From assembly GCF_014898055.3 (NCBI RefSeq), contig NW_023605194.1:57575361-57639360 (forward strand): a stretch of DNA of 64,000 nucleotides, written 5' to 3'. The stretch comes from Talpa occidentalis. Its lineage: Eukaryota; Chordata; Mammalia; Eulipotyphla; Talpidae. The notes below the pieces were generated by a model, which did no database searches, was not told the origin of the DNA, and worked only from the letters and a program-made list of their open reading frames with translations. This document shows positions 1 through 13,352 of this stretch, piece after piece. A program made the translations under genes and the position numbers. The stretch's first letter is position 1. Each line of letters opens with the position of its first letter.

Positions 1-1421
<1,421 letters not shown>

Positions 1422-1673
1422 TGAGGAATATTAATTAAGAGCTTGAGTAAAAGCAGATAGCTCCGATTTTTCAGGTAGACTATAAGCATGTAGTCAGCTT
1501 TAAATGAGTACTAATTCATGTTGTTTAAACAAAAGCCTGAAACTTAGAGATATTTGAGTTTAATATCCAATCTAAATAGAGAAGAATTATGAAGGGAATT
1601 TTATGTAACATGTTGTGCTTAAATTAAAATTTTTAGTGAAGTAAACTAGTATTATAATATACAATGAACAAAG

Positions 1674-1696
1674 TGTATATATATATATATATATAT
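1674..1696. repeat. (TA)n microsatellite
   Basis: A run of TA dinucleotides in the intron. Confidence 0.85.
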
Positions 1697-1769
1697 CATT
1701 GAATTAATGCTTTTTGCATTTTTGAAATGAGTATGCATAAGTGTGATAATTAGATATAATATTTCCATT

Positions 1770-3610
1770 TTTAATTATTTGGCAGAATCGTTATATTGTT
1801 TTCCATAATGACTACACCAATTTATATGCCCAAAAATACTATATAGGGTTTTCTTTGCACCTCATCCTCTCCAGTACTAGTTTGTTTCTTTTATTTTGAA
1901 TAATAGCCATCCTTACAGGAATGAAAGGATATATCAATGTTTTAATGTGCATTTCCATAATAAAAAGAGATAATGAACATCTTTTCATGTCCCTATTAGA
2001 CATTTGTAAATCATTTTTGCAGAAGTTCCTATTTAGATCTTCTGCCAACTTTTTGATCAAATTTTTGTTTTGTTTATGAGTTTTATGAGTTCTTTGTTTA
2101 TTTGCATATTAATCCTGTGTTGACATATGATGAAACAAATCTCCCATTGAGTTGGGTGATGTTTTGTTTTGATGCAAGCTTTTAACACTATGCAGATCCT
2201 TTTTAATTTGTCTTGTTTGTTTATTTTTGCTTTTGTTTCCCTTTGCTATTGATCTTGAATTCCTAAACTGACCTCTAAAGCTGATGTCAAGGAATGTATT
2301 GCCAATGTTTACTTTTGTGTATTCATCATTGCAAGTCTTACATCCAACTCTTTAATCCATTTTTGAATTATTTTTTGTACATGGTGTGAAATAGTGGTGT
2401 AGTTTCTTTCTTTTATATGTAGCTGTCCAGGTTTCACAGCACGATTTTTCACTGCACCTTTGTATGCTCTTGGCTCCTTTGTCATAAATTACCAGTTCAT
2501 ATATGTGTGTTTTGTTTCTGGGCTCTCAATTCTATTCTGACTGTTTTTGTTCCAATGTCATGCTGTTTGGAGTACTAGGGATTTGTAGTTTAGTTTTAAG
2601 CCGGCCAGGGTACATAATAACTATTTTTTTCTGCTCAGACTTATTTTTAGTGAATAGGGTCTTTAATAATTCTAAATGAATTTCTTCTATTTTGTGCAAA
2701 ATTCTGTTGAGATTTTGATGAAGATTGCATTCAATCTCTATTTCTTTAGACAATATTTTAGCCTTCCAATTTACTGTATGCATTATTGCTAATTACTTTA
2801 TGCTGAAGTCTCTGAGATTTTCAACATTTAAAATCAAGTCATCTGCAAATCATAATAGTCTTTTCCATTTACAACTTGGATAACTTTTATATCTTTCGCT
2901 TATCTAATTGTTTTTGCTAGAGTTTCAATACTATATTGAGTAGTGGTGGTAAGAATTAACATCCTTTCCTTGTTCCTGATGTTAGAAGAAAAGATTTCAG
3001 TTTTTCACCATTGAGTATAATCTCAGGTATGGGTTTTCATATGACTTTTTATGTTATAGCACTTTCCTTCTACACCTATTTTGTTAAGGTTTTTTCTTTA
3101 AAGATTTATTTATTTATTTATTATATTTAGATATTATGTATTTATTTATTATATTTATATAATATATAAATATATTTATATATTATATATTTATTTATTT
3201 ACTTATTTATAAGCACTGGGTACAATCAGAAGCATGGGAGTGTGAGAGAATTCACCAGAGCCACAGCGGGGAACAGAACAGGCAGACTGATGAAATACAC
3301 TGTTGAGGGGAGCAGCGGGTGGCAGGAGAGGTCTGTCGTGCCATGTGGGACCCTTGCCAGCGGCCGGGGATCGAACTGGCATTGAAGAGGCTGTGGGAAG
3401 CTTTGCAGCCCAGCGCTCAACTGCTGCACCACCAGGGGAGGACCTATTTTGTTAAGGTTTTTTTTAACCATAAATTGTCATGGAATCTTGTCAAATGCTT
3501 TTTCTCCATCTATTAAGATAATCATGTGATTTCTATCCTTTCATTGGTATGAAATTTCATGTTGATTGATTGTGTATGTTGAACCATCCTTGCCTCCCTG
3601 GAATATCTAA
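1770..3610 (-). mobile_element. Old L1 ORF2 fragment, interrupted by a SINE
   Basis: On the minus strand the translation shows decayed L1 ORF2 text from the C-terminal part (KCSLSL, PVRMA motifs near 1839-2060) to the reverse-transcriptase part near 3470-3600. Several stops and frameshifts break it. A younger SINE has inserted at 3096-3441. The element is non-functional and antisense to PCDH15. The outer borders are approximate. Confidence 0.75.
3096..3441 (-). mobile_element. tRNA-derived SINE with expanded AT tail
   Basis: SINE in reverse orientation inside the older L1. The flanking duplication is acctattttgttaaggtttt, at 3074-3095 and 3442-3463. Its A-rich tail has grown into a roughly 100-bp (TTTA)/(TATA) microsatellite at about 3105-3210, which makes this copy longer than the rest. 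Confidence 0.9.
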
Positions 3611-4074
3611 TATGCTTAGAGACTATTTAACTTTTTAAATATATATATATATACTGTTTCCAGTGTATATTGAAAATATATTGTCCCCAAGCCCTTATAG
3701 AATTAATATTCTAATAAATTAGTCTCCCCCAAAAATGTAATTAAATAAGTTTTACTGACATATAGATATTTGGCTTCTAGATCAATAATTTGAATGTTCA
3801 AGTCATTTTAAAATAATTCTTGGATGATATTAAAAGACCATGAAACAAAATAATCATTTGAGAAAGACATTTACTTTGGTATAATGTTCATATCTCTATT
3901 ATAATTGATTCCACCATGCTTATTTTTATTGCTCTTAAGCAAACTGTCAGTTTATTGCATGAGAGAAGAAAATTAAATGGCATCATACACCAAGATCTAG
4001 TGGGATTTTTTTTTAAATAGCATTTTTGCCTTTTGTCTTTAACATAAGAATTGCTATCAGTTAAATATATCATT

Positions 4075-4625
4075 CTTAGTATAAACCCCAAAGAATTGAG
4101 GTTTATAGGGGCACGGCCACTTGATCAGTACATTATTTTTCATAGCAGCATTATTTGCAACAGTTGAAAGGTAAAAGAAGCTCATATGTCCCTTAGCAGA
4201 TGAATATATGAACAAAATATATGTACATTCAATGAAATCTTATTCAGACTCTAAAAATTAAGGAAGTTTTGACATATATTTTGCCATGGATAAACTTTGA
4301 AGACATATGCTAAATGAAATAAATCAACCACATGAGGGACAGTATTATATGATTGCACTTTTATGTAGTTACTAGAGTAGTCAAATTCATAGATGGAAAA
4401 TAGAATAGCTTTGCCAGACAATATGAGCAAAGGTGATTGAAGAGTTATTATTCATTGAACCCAGAGTTTCAGTTTGAAAATACAAAAATTTTCTAAGCAC
4501 AAGTGATAGTAATGTTTTCAGAAAAAGTGAATGCACTAACTATAACTGAATTGTACAATTAAGATGGTACTTTCTATATGGTGTGTATTTAGCTTTAGCA
4601 TAGTGAAAAAATAAAAATAAATTCA
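4075..4625 (+). mobile_element. Old L1 3' end, plus orientation
   Basis: The sequence follows the end of L1 ORF2 and its 3' UTR: a decayed stretch around 'agcagcattatttgcaaca', then 'gaaatcttattcag', 'gctaaatgaaataaatc' and an A-rich end. It lies opposite in orientation to the L1 piece at 1770-3610 and covers the next part of the element, with about 470 bp of unassigned sequence between them. Confidence 0.7.
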
Positions 4626-5557
4626 AAAGTGGAAGTGAGGGACATCACCAGTACTGAGAGAATATGAAAACTGTTCTTTTCGAAGCTAATATCTTCAGTG
4701 CTATTCATTCTTTTTGATTAACTTAATTGTAAATCTTACATTCAGATGCAAAAATAAAAACTTGCATTATTTTATTTAGTTTTCTTAATTGTGTAACTGT
4801 TTTCTTAACATTGTTTCCCTAGTCCACCATCAGGGCTATCAGGGTAGTTGCAGCAGTTTGATAGTGATGTACATATAGAAGTACATATTTGCGACATGAC
4901 TTTAAAAATCAAAGAAACTATTCAAAATATAGAAATCACTTTTAAAAAGCAGTAAATAAATTAAAAACAAAGTTAACAATATTATGAATATTTTTGTATT
5001 ACTCAATTTCCTGTGTGAGGGAAGGAATAATGAGCTAGGTATCTGAACATTCACATTGTTGCTATGCCTATGGAGCATCATTATGAATAATACGTAATAT
5101 TAATAACTGCCATCTATTTTTATCTTTTTTCAGAGAACCATGAAAACCATTTTTACACATCTTAGCCTAGGTATTTATTTCACTAAATAAACAAAAAAAT
5201 GCATGAGTAAAATATCTACCCATGATGTAGATGCAATTTTTCTTTATTGTACCCATGGAAAAAAGTAAAATGAGTTAGGTTGAGTAATTTTTAACTATCA
5301 TTCAGTCATTGTCCTATGAAGTCAGAACTCAAAGTTAAATTTACTGTACTTCAAGATGTTTTCTTATAATTGCTACATCTTGTTGCCTCCCCATAGGCAG
5401 TGAGGAGAACAAACTTGGCAGAAGTAGTATGTTTTTAGAAGAGGAAAAAAAAAAAAGAACATATTAAATTTCCATGAAAAAATTAGGAGGTAATTAACCA
5501 GCAACTAATCCTTTTTTCAAATTTATATGGCCTTTGTCAATTGTGATTCCGTCTTTT

Positions 5558-6143
5558 TTTTTTTTTGGTAAAGATTTATTCATTTTTATTTATTTATTTT
5601 TTTAGATTTATTTATTTATTTGTTTGTTTGTTTGTTTGTACAAGCACTGGGTACAGTCAGAAGTGTGGGAGGGTGACAGAATTAACCAGAGACAGAGCGT
5701 GGAGCAGAACAGGAAGATTGATGAAGTACACTGCTGAGGGGAGCAGCAGGCGGCAGGAGAGGTCTGTGCACCATGTGGGACCCTCGCCCGGTGGCCAGGG
5801 ATCGAACCAGCACTGCAGAGGCTATGGGCAGCTTCACAACCCAGTGCTCTACTGCTGCACCACCAGGGGAGGCCCCTATTTATTCATTTTTATACAAGAG
5901 CTGGGGTACAGGACAGAGGTACAGTAGGGTGAGAGGATTCACCAGACAGAGAGTGGGATACAGAACAGGCAGACAATCAAAATACACTGCTGAGGGGAGC
6001 AGTGGGGCACTACAGGAGAGGTCTGCTGGGTCTGCTGAGCCATGTGGGTATCTCCCTGGCTGGCCAGGAATCGAACCCACAATGCAGAGGCTGCGGACAG
6101 CTTCACAGCACTGCGCTCAACCCGCTGTGCCACTGGGGAGGGC
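5558..6143 (-). mobile_element. Older SINE, split by a nested younger SINE
   Basis: The older-subfamily body is at 5894-6143 in reverse orientation, with diagnostic text like 'agctggggtacaggacagagg'. Its tail lies at 5558-5589. The pair is flanked by tgtgattccgtctttt (5542-5557) and tgtgattctgtctttt (6144-6159), one mismatch. A second SINE landed in its tail. Confidence 0.88.
5590..5877 (-). mobile_element. Younger SINE nested in the tail of another SINE
   Basis: Younger-subfamily copy in reverse orientation, flanked by the perfect 16-bp duplication atttattcatttttat at 5574-5589 and 5878-5893. The target was the AT-rich tail of the older SINE, so the relative ages of the two subfamilies follow directly. 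Confidence 0.9.
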
Positions 6144-6371
6144 TGTGATTCTGTCTTTTAAACTAACAATTCAGATCTAGTTTTAGAAACATCTTTTTAT
6201 AATATTAACTTTCCCAATTTAATACACATCTCTTTAACTGCAACCAATAGCTTAATTTAATGCAAATTTAGAGAAGAGTTAAGTATTATCAACATTAATA
6301 TAAACATCTCTGAACTAGGAAGATATTTCCAGATGTTAATATGGTAGGAAATAATCCCTCTCTCTACAAGT

Positions 6372-6540
6372 TACAGACATGTATAAGAAATTTACAGATA
6401 TGTATAAGATATGTAGATATGTATAAGGTACAGATATGCATAAGAGATTTACAGATATGTATAAGATATGTAGATATGTATAAGATACAGATAGGTATAA
6501 GAAATTTACAAATATGTATAAGAAACTCAGTATAAGAAAT
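6372..6540. repeat. 57-bp tandem repeat built of 19-bp subunits
   Basis: About three copies of a 57-bp unit, with starts marked by tttacagatatg at 6391 and 6448 and a variant at 6505. Each unit is made of three roughly 19-bp subunits of the form acagatatgtataagaaat. Because 57 is divisible by 3, a chance open frame (6341-6535) repeats with a 19-residue period. I see no sign that it is a gene. Confidence 0.85.
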
Positions 6541-7029
6541 TCTGAATTAGAATGTTAACTTGAAGTCAAAAACACTTTTAAACATCACGTCTTTTTGGTA
6601 TTAATGATGCCAGATTTAAGAATTTTATGGTCTAAAAGAAAATCCTTTGAAAAAACATCAAGGAAAGGACAGTGTTTGCTCTCACATCACTAGCTGTTAA
6701 TTGTATTCTCTAAATAAACATAAGTTTATGTTTACTTAGAACATGTAATAAAAACTGCTGTTGTCAGAAACCACAACCACAGTTAGAGAAGATGATTTCC
6801 TTAGTGGCAAAAAGTAATGTGGAAGTTTAACAATGTAGAGAGCAATATAATTTGTTCTAGCCACAAGTTGGGGCTTCTAAGAGGTCCTGGTCCCCAATCT
6901 TCTGTCTGCTCATGTGGTCCTAATGGAAAAGTATTCCAGCATACTAGTGAGAATTTAATATGTTTCCCTAGTGTAGCATCTTTTACTAGGTCAGACTCAA
7001 GCCTTGCTCAACTCCAACGTGCTACTAAA

Positions 7030-7255
7030 GCGAACCCTTACCTTGTGCTTACACAATGCTTAGTAATCAGGAATTAACTCATATATTCTCAGAAACCTCC
7101 TGAGATAGCTACCTTTATTATTCTCAATTTACAGATCAGAACACTGAGTCAGTGAAGCAGGATGAAATTTACCCCAAGTGTACAGCTGGTCAGTAGTGAA
7201 TCCAGAATTCACAGCCATGTTTTCTGTCCTGTAGACCGTACTCCATTGTCTCCCA
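7030..7255 (-). mobile_element. MIR SINE relic
   Basis: Reverse-oriented MIR. The diagnostic core reads 'tttacagatcagaacactgag', followed by text like the 'cacagctagtaagtgg' and 'aattcgaaccca' parts of the family, here 'tacagctggtcagtagtgaatccagaatt' in decayed form. This family is shared by all mammals. Confidence 0.75.
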
Positions 7256-7355
7256 GATGGAAGAGCACTGGGTTGGGAGTCAGATCACTTGGATTCAGGC
7301 CTAAGCTGCTCTTTACTTTCTGGAATATTGAATCTCATCACATTAGGTCACAGAC
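7256..7355 (+). mobile_element. Second MIR-like relic
   Basis: Begins 'agagcactgggttgggagtca' and continues 'cttggattcaggcc', the head of a MIR-type SINE in forward orientation. It abuts the reverse MIR. Confidence 0.6.
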
Positions 7356-8681
7356 ATCTTCTTTCAAGCAAGCATTGCTTTACAACTAGGTGCACTTTAA
7401 TGTATTTAACTATTTCTTATGGTTTATATGTTACTTATTTTTCTAAAATAATGTCATGGGACAAAATGCCAAGTACCTTATGCAACTATTATTATATTTG
7501 AGGGCTATATTTTAAAGTTCATATAGTTTAGATTACTGAATTCTGAAATTCAAAGCACCACTTATATCTCACAGTTTTGTTTTTTTTTTTTGTTTTTTTT
7601 TTTGTGGCTTGTGTCACTTGAAGCTAATGGATCATTGTATGACAGTTTTCTTTCTAGGTGCTGTACACAATAGAGAAATATACAAGTAGCAGTCCAAATA
7701 AGCTTCATAAAATACTAATTTTGGTTCCCTTTGTCAGTTATGAGGAAACCTAGCCTTATACAGCATTTATCATTATTTCAAGAGATGTATGCATCATAGG
7801 AACTATTAGCTTCCTTCATGACTGGCATGACTTGTATCATGAATAAAATGAATACATATGAGTTATTGAATATAACCCTAACACAAACTAAATTTCAGGT
7901 ATCTACTTTAATATAAAAATACGTTATGCCATTATCATATATCCCTGTGCATGTGTTCCCTACTAAAATTCAAATTGTATGTAAGCCAGCATCGTGTTTC
8001 CCCAATAACTTAATTACATTATAGATCAGCTTTAGCAATTTTAGAAGATGGATGCAGTATTTATGTGGCTTGCTACTCCCCTTGAGATATTCTGCTTTTA
8101 TTCACTGTCATCTTCCCCTTTAATTATTTTTATATATTTTATAACGTAACTCATGTCTGGGTTGGAATTCTGTGCCATGTATGCAAACATATGATTACTA
8201 AATACTCAGTTTCCAAAGTCTGTGCAATCTAAATCTTCATTTTCCCCCAGTAAAAATCGAAACTTGTGAAGTACCATCACCAAACTCTGAAATAAGAGTT
8301 GTCCTTATTGTTCCGAATAACTACAAAATTCTAATTTTATTGTTTTGTATTTTTTTTGTTATAAGTATAAATAAACAAAACCACATCTCTTTGTAGCCAC
8401 AAATGGAGTGGCCAGATAATTCTGCACATCAAAGTTTACTATTTTTCTCTTACGTTTCTCCTTCTATATAAAAAGCAGTCTTGTATTGTGACAGTAGGGA
8501 GATAGAAAATCATCTCATTCATATAGTAGAAACTCAATTTACATTTGGTATGAATGTAAATTTAGAATTGTTTTAATTTTTACTACTTAAAAAATAATTG
8601 AGACTAGCTTTTTTCAGGGTATAAATGTCTGATGAATGAGGAAAATTTGGATACTTAAAGGAGATAAAAGTACCTCTAATA

Positions 8682-8957
8682 GGGGCTCCCCTGGTGGTGC
8701 AGCAGTTGAGTGCTGGGCTGTGAAGCTGCCACAGTCTCTGCAGCGCCAGTTCGATCCCCAGCCACAGGCGAGGGTTCCACATGGTGCGACAGACCTCTCC
8801 TGCCGTGCCCGCTGCTCCCCTCAGCAGTGTATTTCGTCAGTCTGCCTGTTCTTTTCCCTGCTCTGGCTCTGGTGAATTCTCTCACCCTCCCGCGCTTCTG
8901 ACTGTACCCAGTGCTTGTATAAATAAATAAATAGATAGATAAATATCTTTAAAAAAA
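8682..8957 (+). mobile_element. tRNA-derived SINE (younger subfamily, forward)
   Basis: This copy shows the family well. The head cctggtggtgcagcagttgag carries the RNA polymerase III A box, and the B box is agttcgatcccc. A conserved unique body of about 130 bp follows (cagcagtgtattt, ctctggtgaattctctcac, gactgtacccagtgcttg). It ends in an (AATA)n/(GATA)n tail and an A-run. The target duplication is aagtacctctaata, at 8668-8681 and 8958-8971. Confidence 0.93.
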
Positions 8958-10284
8958 AAGTACCTCTAATAACTAGAAATTTCCTTAAAAGCAGAAATTT
9001 TGAGGACTTTTCAAGGGTGGTAAGCTTTTGGATATGATACATGAAGAGAAAGTAGTTTATTTGGTGAATGACCAAATCATTTTCCCTGTCCTAAATTCAT
9101 CAGTGGCTCATGTATTTAATAATACATAATTTAGTGGGATTAGAATTTTATTTAATCCCTGCCTGTAATTCAAATGATATAATGTGTAACAATCCAGGGT
9201 ATGGGTGTAAAATATTATCTTTTTAGTAGAACTTACATTTTCTTGTAAGAGATTTTGTATGTTGCATAGCAGGGATAAATGTGTATACTTTGCATATTCT
9301 GTCTCCTGGTAGAGATCTGTCCAGAATATTGAAAGTTTAAAAATCTTAGAATTCTTCTGAAAGTGAGGACTGAACTGCATAACAATTCCAAACACAATAC
9401 AGGCAAATAAGATTTTCGTATGCCTAAAAATGGTCTGTAATTTCTTAAGCCTCCATTTAGTTTTATATTGTCCTGATCTGATATAGACCTATAACAACAA
9501 TCTAAGAAAAAAAAAATCAAAATGAGCTTTCACAAGATTTTATTCATACTTCTCTAAATATATTTTAATTTTAGCTGTCTGTTGATATTAGCAGTAAGAA
9601 GAGAAAAATACAAGGTTTCTTTAAAATGTATTATAAAGAAAATTTAGTTCCAAATAAGTCATAAAGAATGGGAGACTAGCTCTAATAGTTCGAAGTAATT
9701 TACATTAATGAAAACCAGCAGGCCTGCAGCAAGATTATATACAAAAAGAAAACATAATTTACATTGGTTAGTTCATAAGTTGCTGTACATCTTAGAATTA
9801 CTAAGGGAATTTTTTAAAGTATTTTTATTTCAAAAGCAGGCACAAAAATGTCTGATTCACAAAATTATATTCTAGTGAAAAGGAATGATAAAAATCCTGA
9901 GCTTTCCATCAAATTGTTCCTGACACTGTGTGGGAGCTACATTAGTTTTTAAAATTTACCTCTTTTTTATAGTCTTTCATTTGATAATTTCTCAGGATTT
10001 TTTCCTTAGATAGTCATTGCCTCTTACCATTCCAGTAATCTATAAAAAGAGACTCAATGTGATTCATAGTAATTTGAAAGACTGTATCAATACCTGAAGT
10101 CAGTAAACTCCAAGCTGTGCTGTAAGCTGCTATTAAAGATATCCTTATAGACTATATTAAGAACACTAATGAACTGATCAATAAAAGCAAACCAAAACAG
10201 TTCAAGATAAAAATACAGGAATACAATTAGCATACACAATGCATCAGGTAGTGTGTTGGTAGAAGCAATACAATTCAGTTGGTA

Positions 10285-10303
10285 TACACACACACACACA
10301 CAA
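10285..10303. repeat. (AC)n microsatellite
   Basis: A dinucleotide run followed by degenerate acatac units to about 10335. Confidence 0.85.
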
Positions 10304-10431
10304 ATACATGCACATACACATACATGTGTACACACATTCAGCTTTATTAACTACTATGGAATTCTCAAATAAACCACAAAGTAGTAGACATATTTTAATC
10401 AGAATGTCTAAAAAAATTAACCAAACCATGA

Positions 10432-10434
<3 letters not shown>

Positions 10435-10465
<31 letters not shown>
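10435..10465. repeat. (TA)n microsatellite
   Basis: About 15 uninterrupted TA units. Confidence 0.9.
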
Positions 10466-10467
<2 letters not shown>

Positions 10468-10539
10468 TCATAAAAGATACACATAAAATACACTATTTTC
10501 AAATAGATACACTATTTGCAGTATCAAAAGTCAAAATCC

Positions 10540-10800
10540 AGCAATAGAACATAGGATACATTAACTATAATGTATTTGTACAATGAATTCTATAAAACAA
10601 TGAAAATGAACAAATTATTGCTATATACATGGTCATGAATGGCTTTTCTAAATCCAATGTGAATGAATAGATTCAGACAAAAGTAAAAATTTTCTAAATA
10701 TTTATGTAAATAAGGTTTAAAAATATGAAAAGCATGGAAATATATTTGGGGAAGATGGTATGTTACATTATTAGTGGTAGTGACTTAGAGATGCCAGAAT
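10540..10800 (+). mobile_element. Ancient L1 3' UTR relic
   Basis: Order of recognisable words: 'acaatgaattctataaaacaa', 'tggtcatgaatgg', 'gattcagacaaaag', then 'ggtagtgactta'. This matches the 3' UTR of ancient (L1M-type) elements. It is heavily diverged. Confidence 0.5.
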
Positions 10801-12091
10801 CAAGTACAGTAAGTTGAAACTGGAAAATGGTGTTGGTAGAAAGAATGCTATTAAATATGAACAAGCACATTGGTATACCCAGTTTTACTTTCAGGGTCCA
10901 GAATTATAAGTCAGTGAGATGAGATTTGGACCTAAAGATTGTATAATCATGTCTACAAGTCAGAAAAAGATTGATAAATCCATACAGGACACATGAGGAC
11001 AAGCAAAGGCCTTGCTAGTATTTTATGATATGGGGCCATCATGAGGAATCCAAGCTAAGTAGGAATAATAAATGAAAAGGAACAGATTGAAGTCTTAGCA
11101 GAGTCAGACAGAAGGAATTCAGCATTCAATATGAAAAGAACAGTGGTTTCCAGATCAAAAAAAAAATCCTGGCAGTAAACTCAACATACATCACCACTCA
11201 ACAGAATTAAGTACCAGATTAGTGGGGCAAAACTAGGTGATACAGACATAATTATTTTTGAGGGAGTTGCTCTTTGTGAGTTTACTAAGTGGACTAGAGC
11301 TAAAATTACAGTAGAAGGAAATGAATAGTGGCTTCTGTTTCTTCTGAATGATAGAAATTACTAAGGGAGCTTTTCATTTAAGTTACTGTTGGTTAAAGTT
11401 TAATCAAATGTTATGAATACATTAAATCCCAAGTCAGGCAAAATAAAGAGTATACCCTAAAGGCTATAAAATGGTTTTAATATTTAAATTTTTGTCTCTT
11501 TTCTAAAAGCGTAAGTAGGAAGACAAACGGATTTTTATTATATAACCACTAGTGGACTTTGCAACTTTGGATAAGCTTCTTCATTTCTATAAGGTTCAGT
11601 TCTGCAAAATGATGGCAATGTTATCTAACAAACTTCTTATGAATAAAAATGAAAATTATGCAAATAAAACACTGATTATAATACCTGGCTCCCTGAAATC
11701 TGTCAATAAACATTCATGGTAATTTTAGTCATTTTATCATACTTCTTTATGACCTATAAGGTAATAGTTAAACTCAAAATGTTTAAAATTCAACATTCAC
11801 AGTTGCATATGTTATTGAAAACACATATTTTATGGAAAGCTCAGGTATTTTATTAGCCCTAACTAGGAAGCTAGAACTCATATTTAACATCAGCATAGAA
11901 TACTAATTTTTACTCTTATCTATGGGATAAAATAACATAGTTTCCTCCATTATGTAATGACTAGGTTAATACTATGTTGAAGTATACTTTAATGTATTAT
12001 TTTCAATAAAATATTCCATTGAGAAATAACATTCAATTTATTTTAATAACAATATTAACAATGATCAAATTGAATTTATGAGACATGTTTT

Positions 12092-13337
12092 TTTTAATTA
12101 ATAAATTTTATTTTTATATTCCCCATACAATTGCAATCCCCCCATTCTGACCCCAATCCCTCCCCTCCCGCCCCCCACCCCCAAAAAGTGTCTCTGGTTC
12201 ATAGTTTTTGTTGATTTTGATTTTCACTTTCTTATAGTTATTCATTTTCCTGGTCCCTTATTTAAGTTTTCTAGATCCCTGCTATGAGTGAGACCATCTG
12301 GTATTTTTCTTTTTCTTTTTGGCTTATTTCACTGAGCATGATCCCTTCCAGCGTCATCCATGTTGCTGCAAATTGCATGTGTTTATCTTTTATGAATGCT
12401 GAGTAATATTCCATGGTATATATGTACCACATCTTCTTGATCCAGTCATCTATTTTTGGGCATTTGGGCTGTTTCCAAAGCTTAGTTATTGTAAATAGTG
12501 CTGCTATAAACATAGGGGTGCAGGTGTTCTTTGGAATTGATGTTTCTGTGTTCTTTGGGTAAATACCTAGGAGTGGAATTGCTGGATCCTGTGGAAGCTC
12601 TATGTTTAGTAGGTCCAGAAATCTCCACACAGCTCTCCATAGTGGTTGGACCAGTTTGCACTCCCACCAACAGTGCAGAAGAGTTCCTTTTTCTCCACAC
12701 CCTCGCCAACATTTGTTGTTGCTAGTTTTTTTAATATGTGCCATTCTCACTGGTGTAAGATGGTATCTCATGGTAGTTTTGATTTGCATTTCCCTGATTG
12801 CAAGTGATGTTGAACATTTTTTCATATGCCTGTTGGCCATTCGCATTTCCTCTTCAGAGAAGTTTCTTTTTAGTTCCTCTGTCCATTTTTTGACTGGATT
12901 ATTTTCTTTGTTGTTGTTGAGTCTCATCAGCTCTTTGCAGATTTTTGTGATCAGTCCTTTATCATTAGTGTTGTGTGCAAAAATGTTCTCCCAGTTGGTG
13001 GGGTTTCTCTTTGTTTTTGTTATTGTCTCTTTTGCTGTGCAGAAGCTCTTTAATTTGATGTAGTCCCAGCTGTTTATCTTTGCCTTCACTATCACTGCTT
13101 TGGGTGATGTGTCTGTAAAGATGTCTTTGATGTGCAAATCCCGTAGTGTTTCGCCTATATTTCCTTCTATGTATTTTATGGTTTCAGGTCTTATGTCTAG
13201 TTCTTTAATCCATTTTGAGTTGATTTTTGTATATGGTGTGAGGTAGTGGTCAAGCTTCATTCTTTTGCATGTAGCGACCCAGTTTTCCCAGCACCATTTA
13301 TTGAACAAACTTTCTTTGCTCCAATGCATAGTCTTTG
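12092..13337 (-). mobile_element. Young 5'-truncated L1 insertion
   Basis: The 3' end of an L1 in reverse orientation: a T-run at the left edge, a short 3' UTR with a C-rich tract (12138-12182), then the ORF2 C-terminal part read leftwards to a stop near 12271. The frame is open for about 350 codons and includes [29 protein letters not shown] (zinc-knuckle-like C-terminal motif) and IYTMEYYSA. The endonuclease and reverse-transcriptase parts are missing, so it cannot move on its own. The perfect 15-bp duplication tatgagacatgtttt (12077-12091 and 13338-13352), cut at TTTT/AA, shows a standard L1 insertion. The first few residues of the frame (MSHTK) come from the flank. Confidence 0.95.
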
Positions 13338-13352
13338 TATGAGACATGTTTT

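Noticed and set aside
3226..3471. Proline-rich 81-codon minus-strand frame (and similar ones at other SINEs)
   Set aside because: The same peptide text recurs at every SINE copy, so it is SINE translation.
5565..6180. Overlapping 120- and 135-codon frames
   Set aside because: They are translations of two nested SINEs.
6341..6535. 64-codon repetitive frame as a repeat protein
   Set aside because: The period comes from the 57-bp tandem repeat; no start context or homology.
6370..6540. CRISPR-like array
   Set aside because: Repeats are directly adjacent with no unique spacers, and the DNA is mammalian.
12602..13063. 153-codon plus-strand frame, nearly repeated at 61148-61609
   Set aside because: Both are antisense shadows of L1 ORF2. 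Their similarity reflects the shared element.
12271..13347. 358-codon open frame on the minus strand as a host gene
   Set aside because: It is the C-terminal part of L1 ORF2 inside a 5'-truncated insertion with target duplication; its first residues are flanking DNA.
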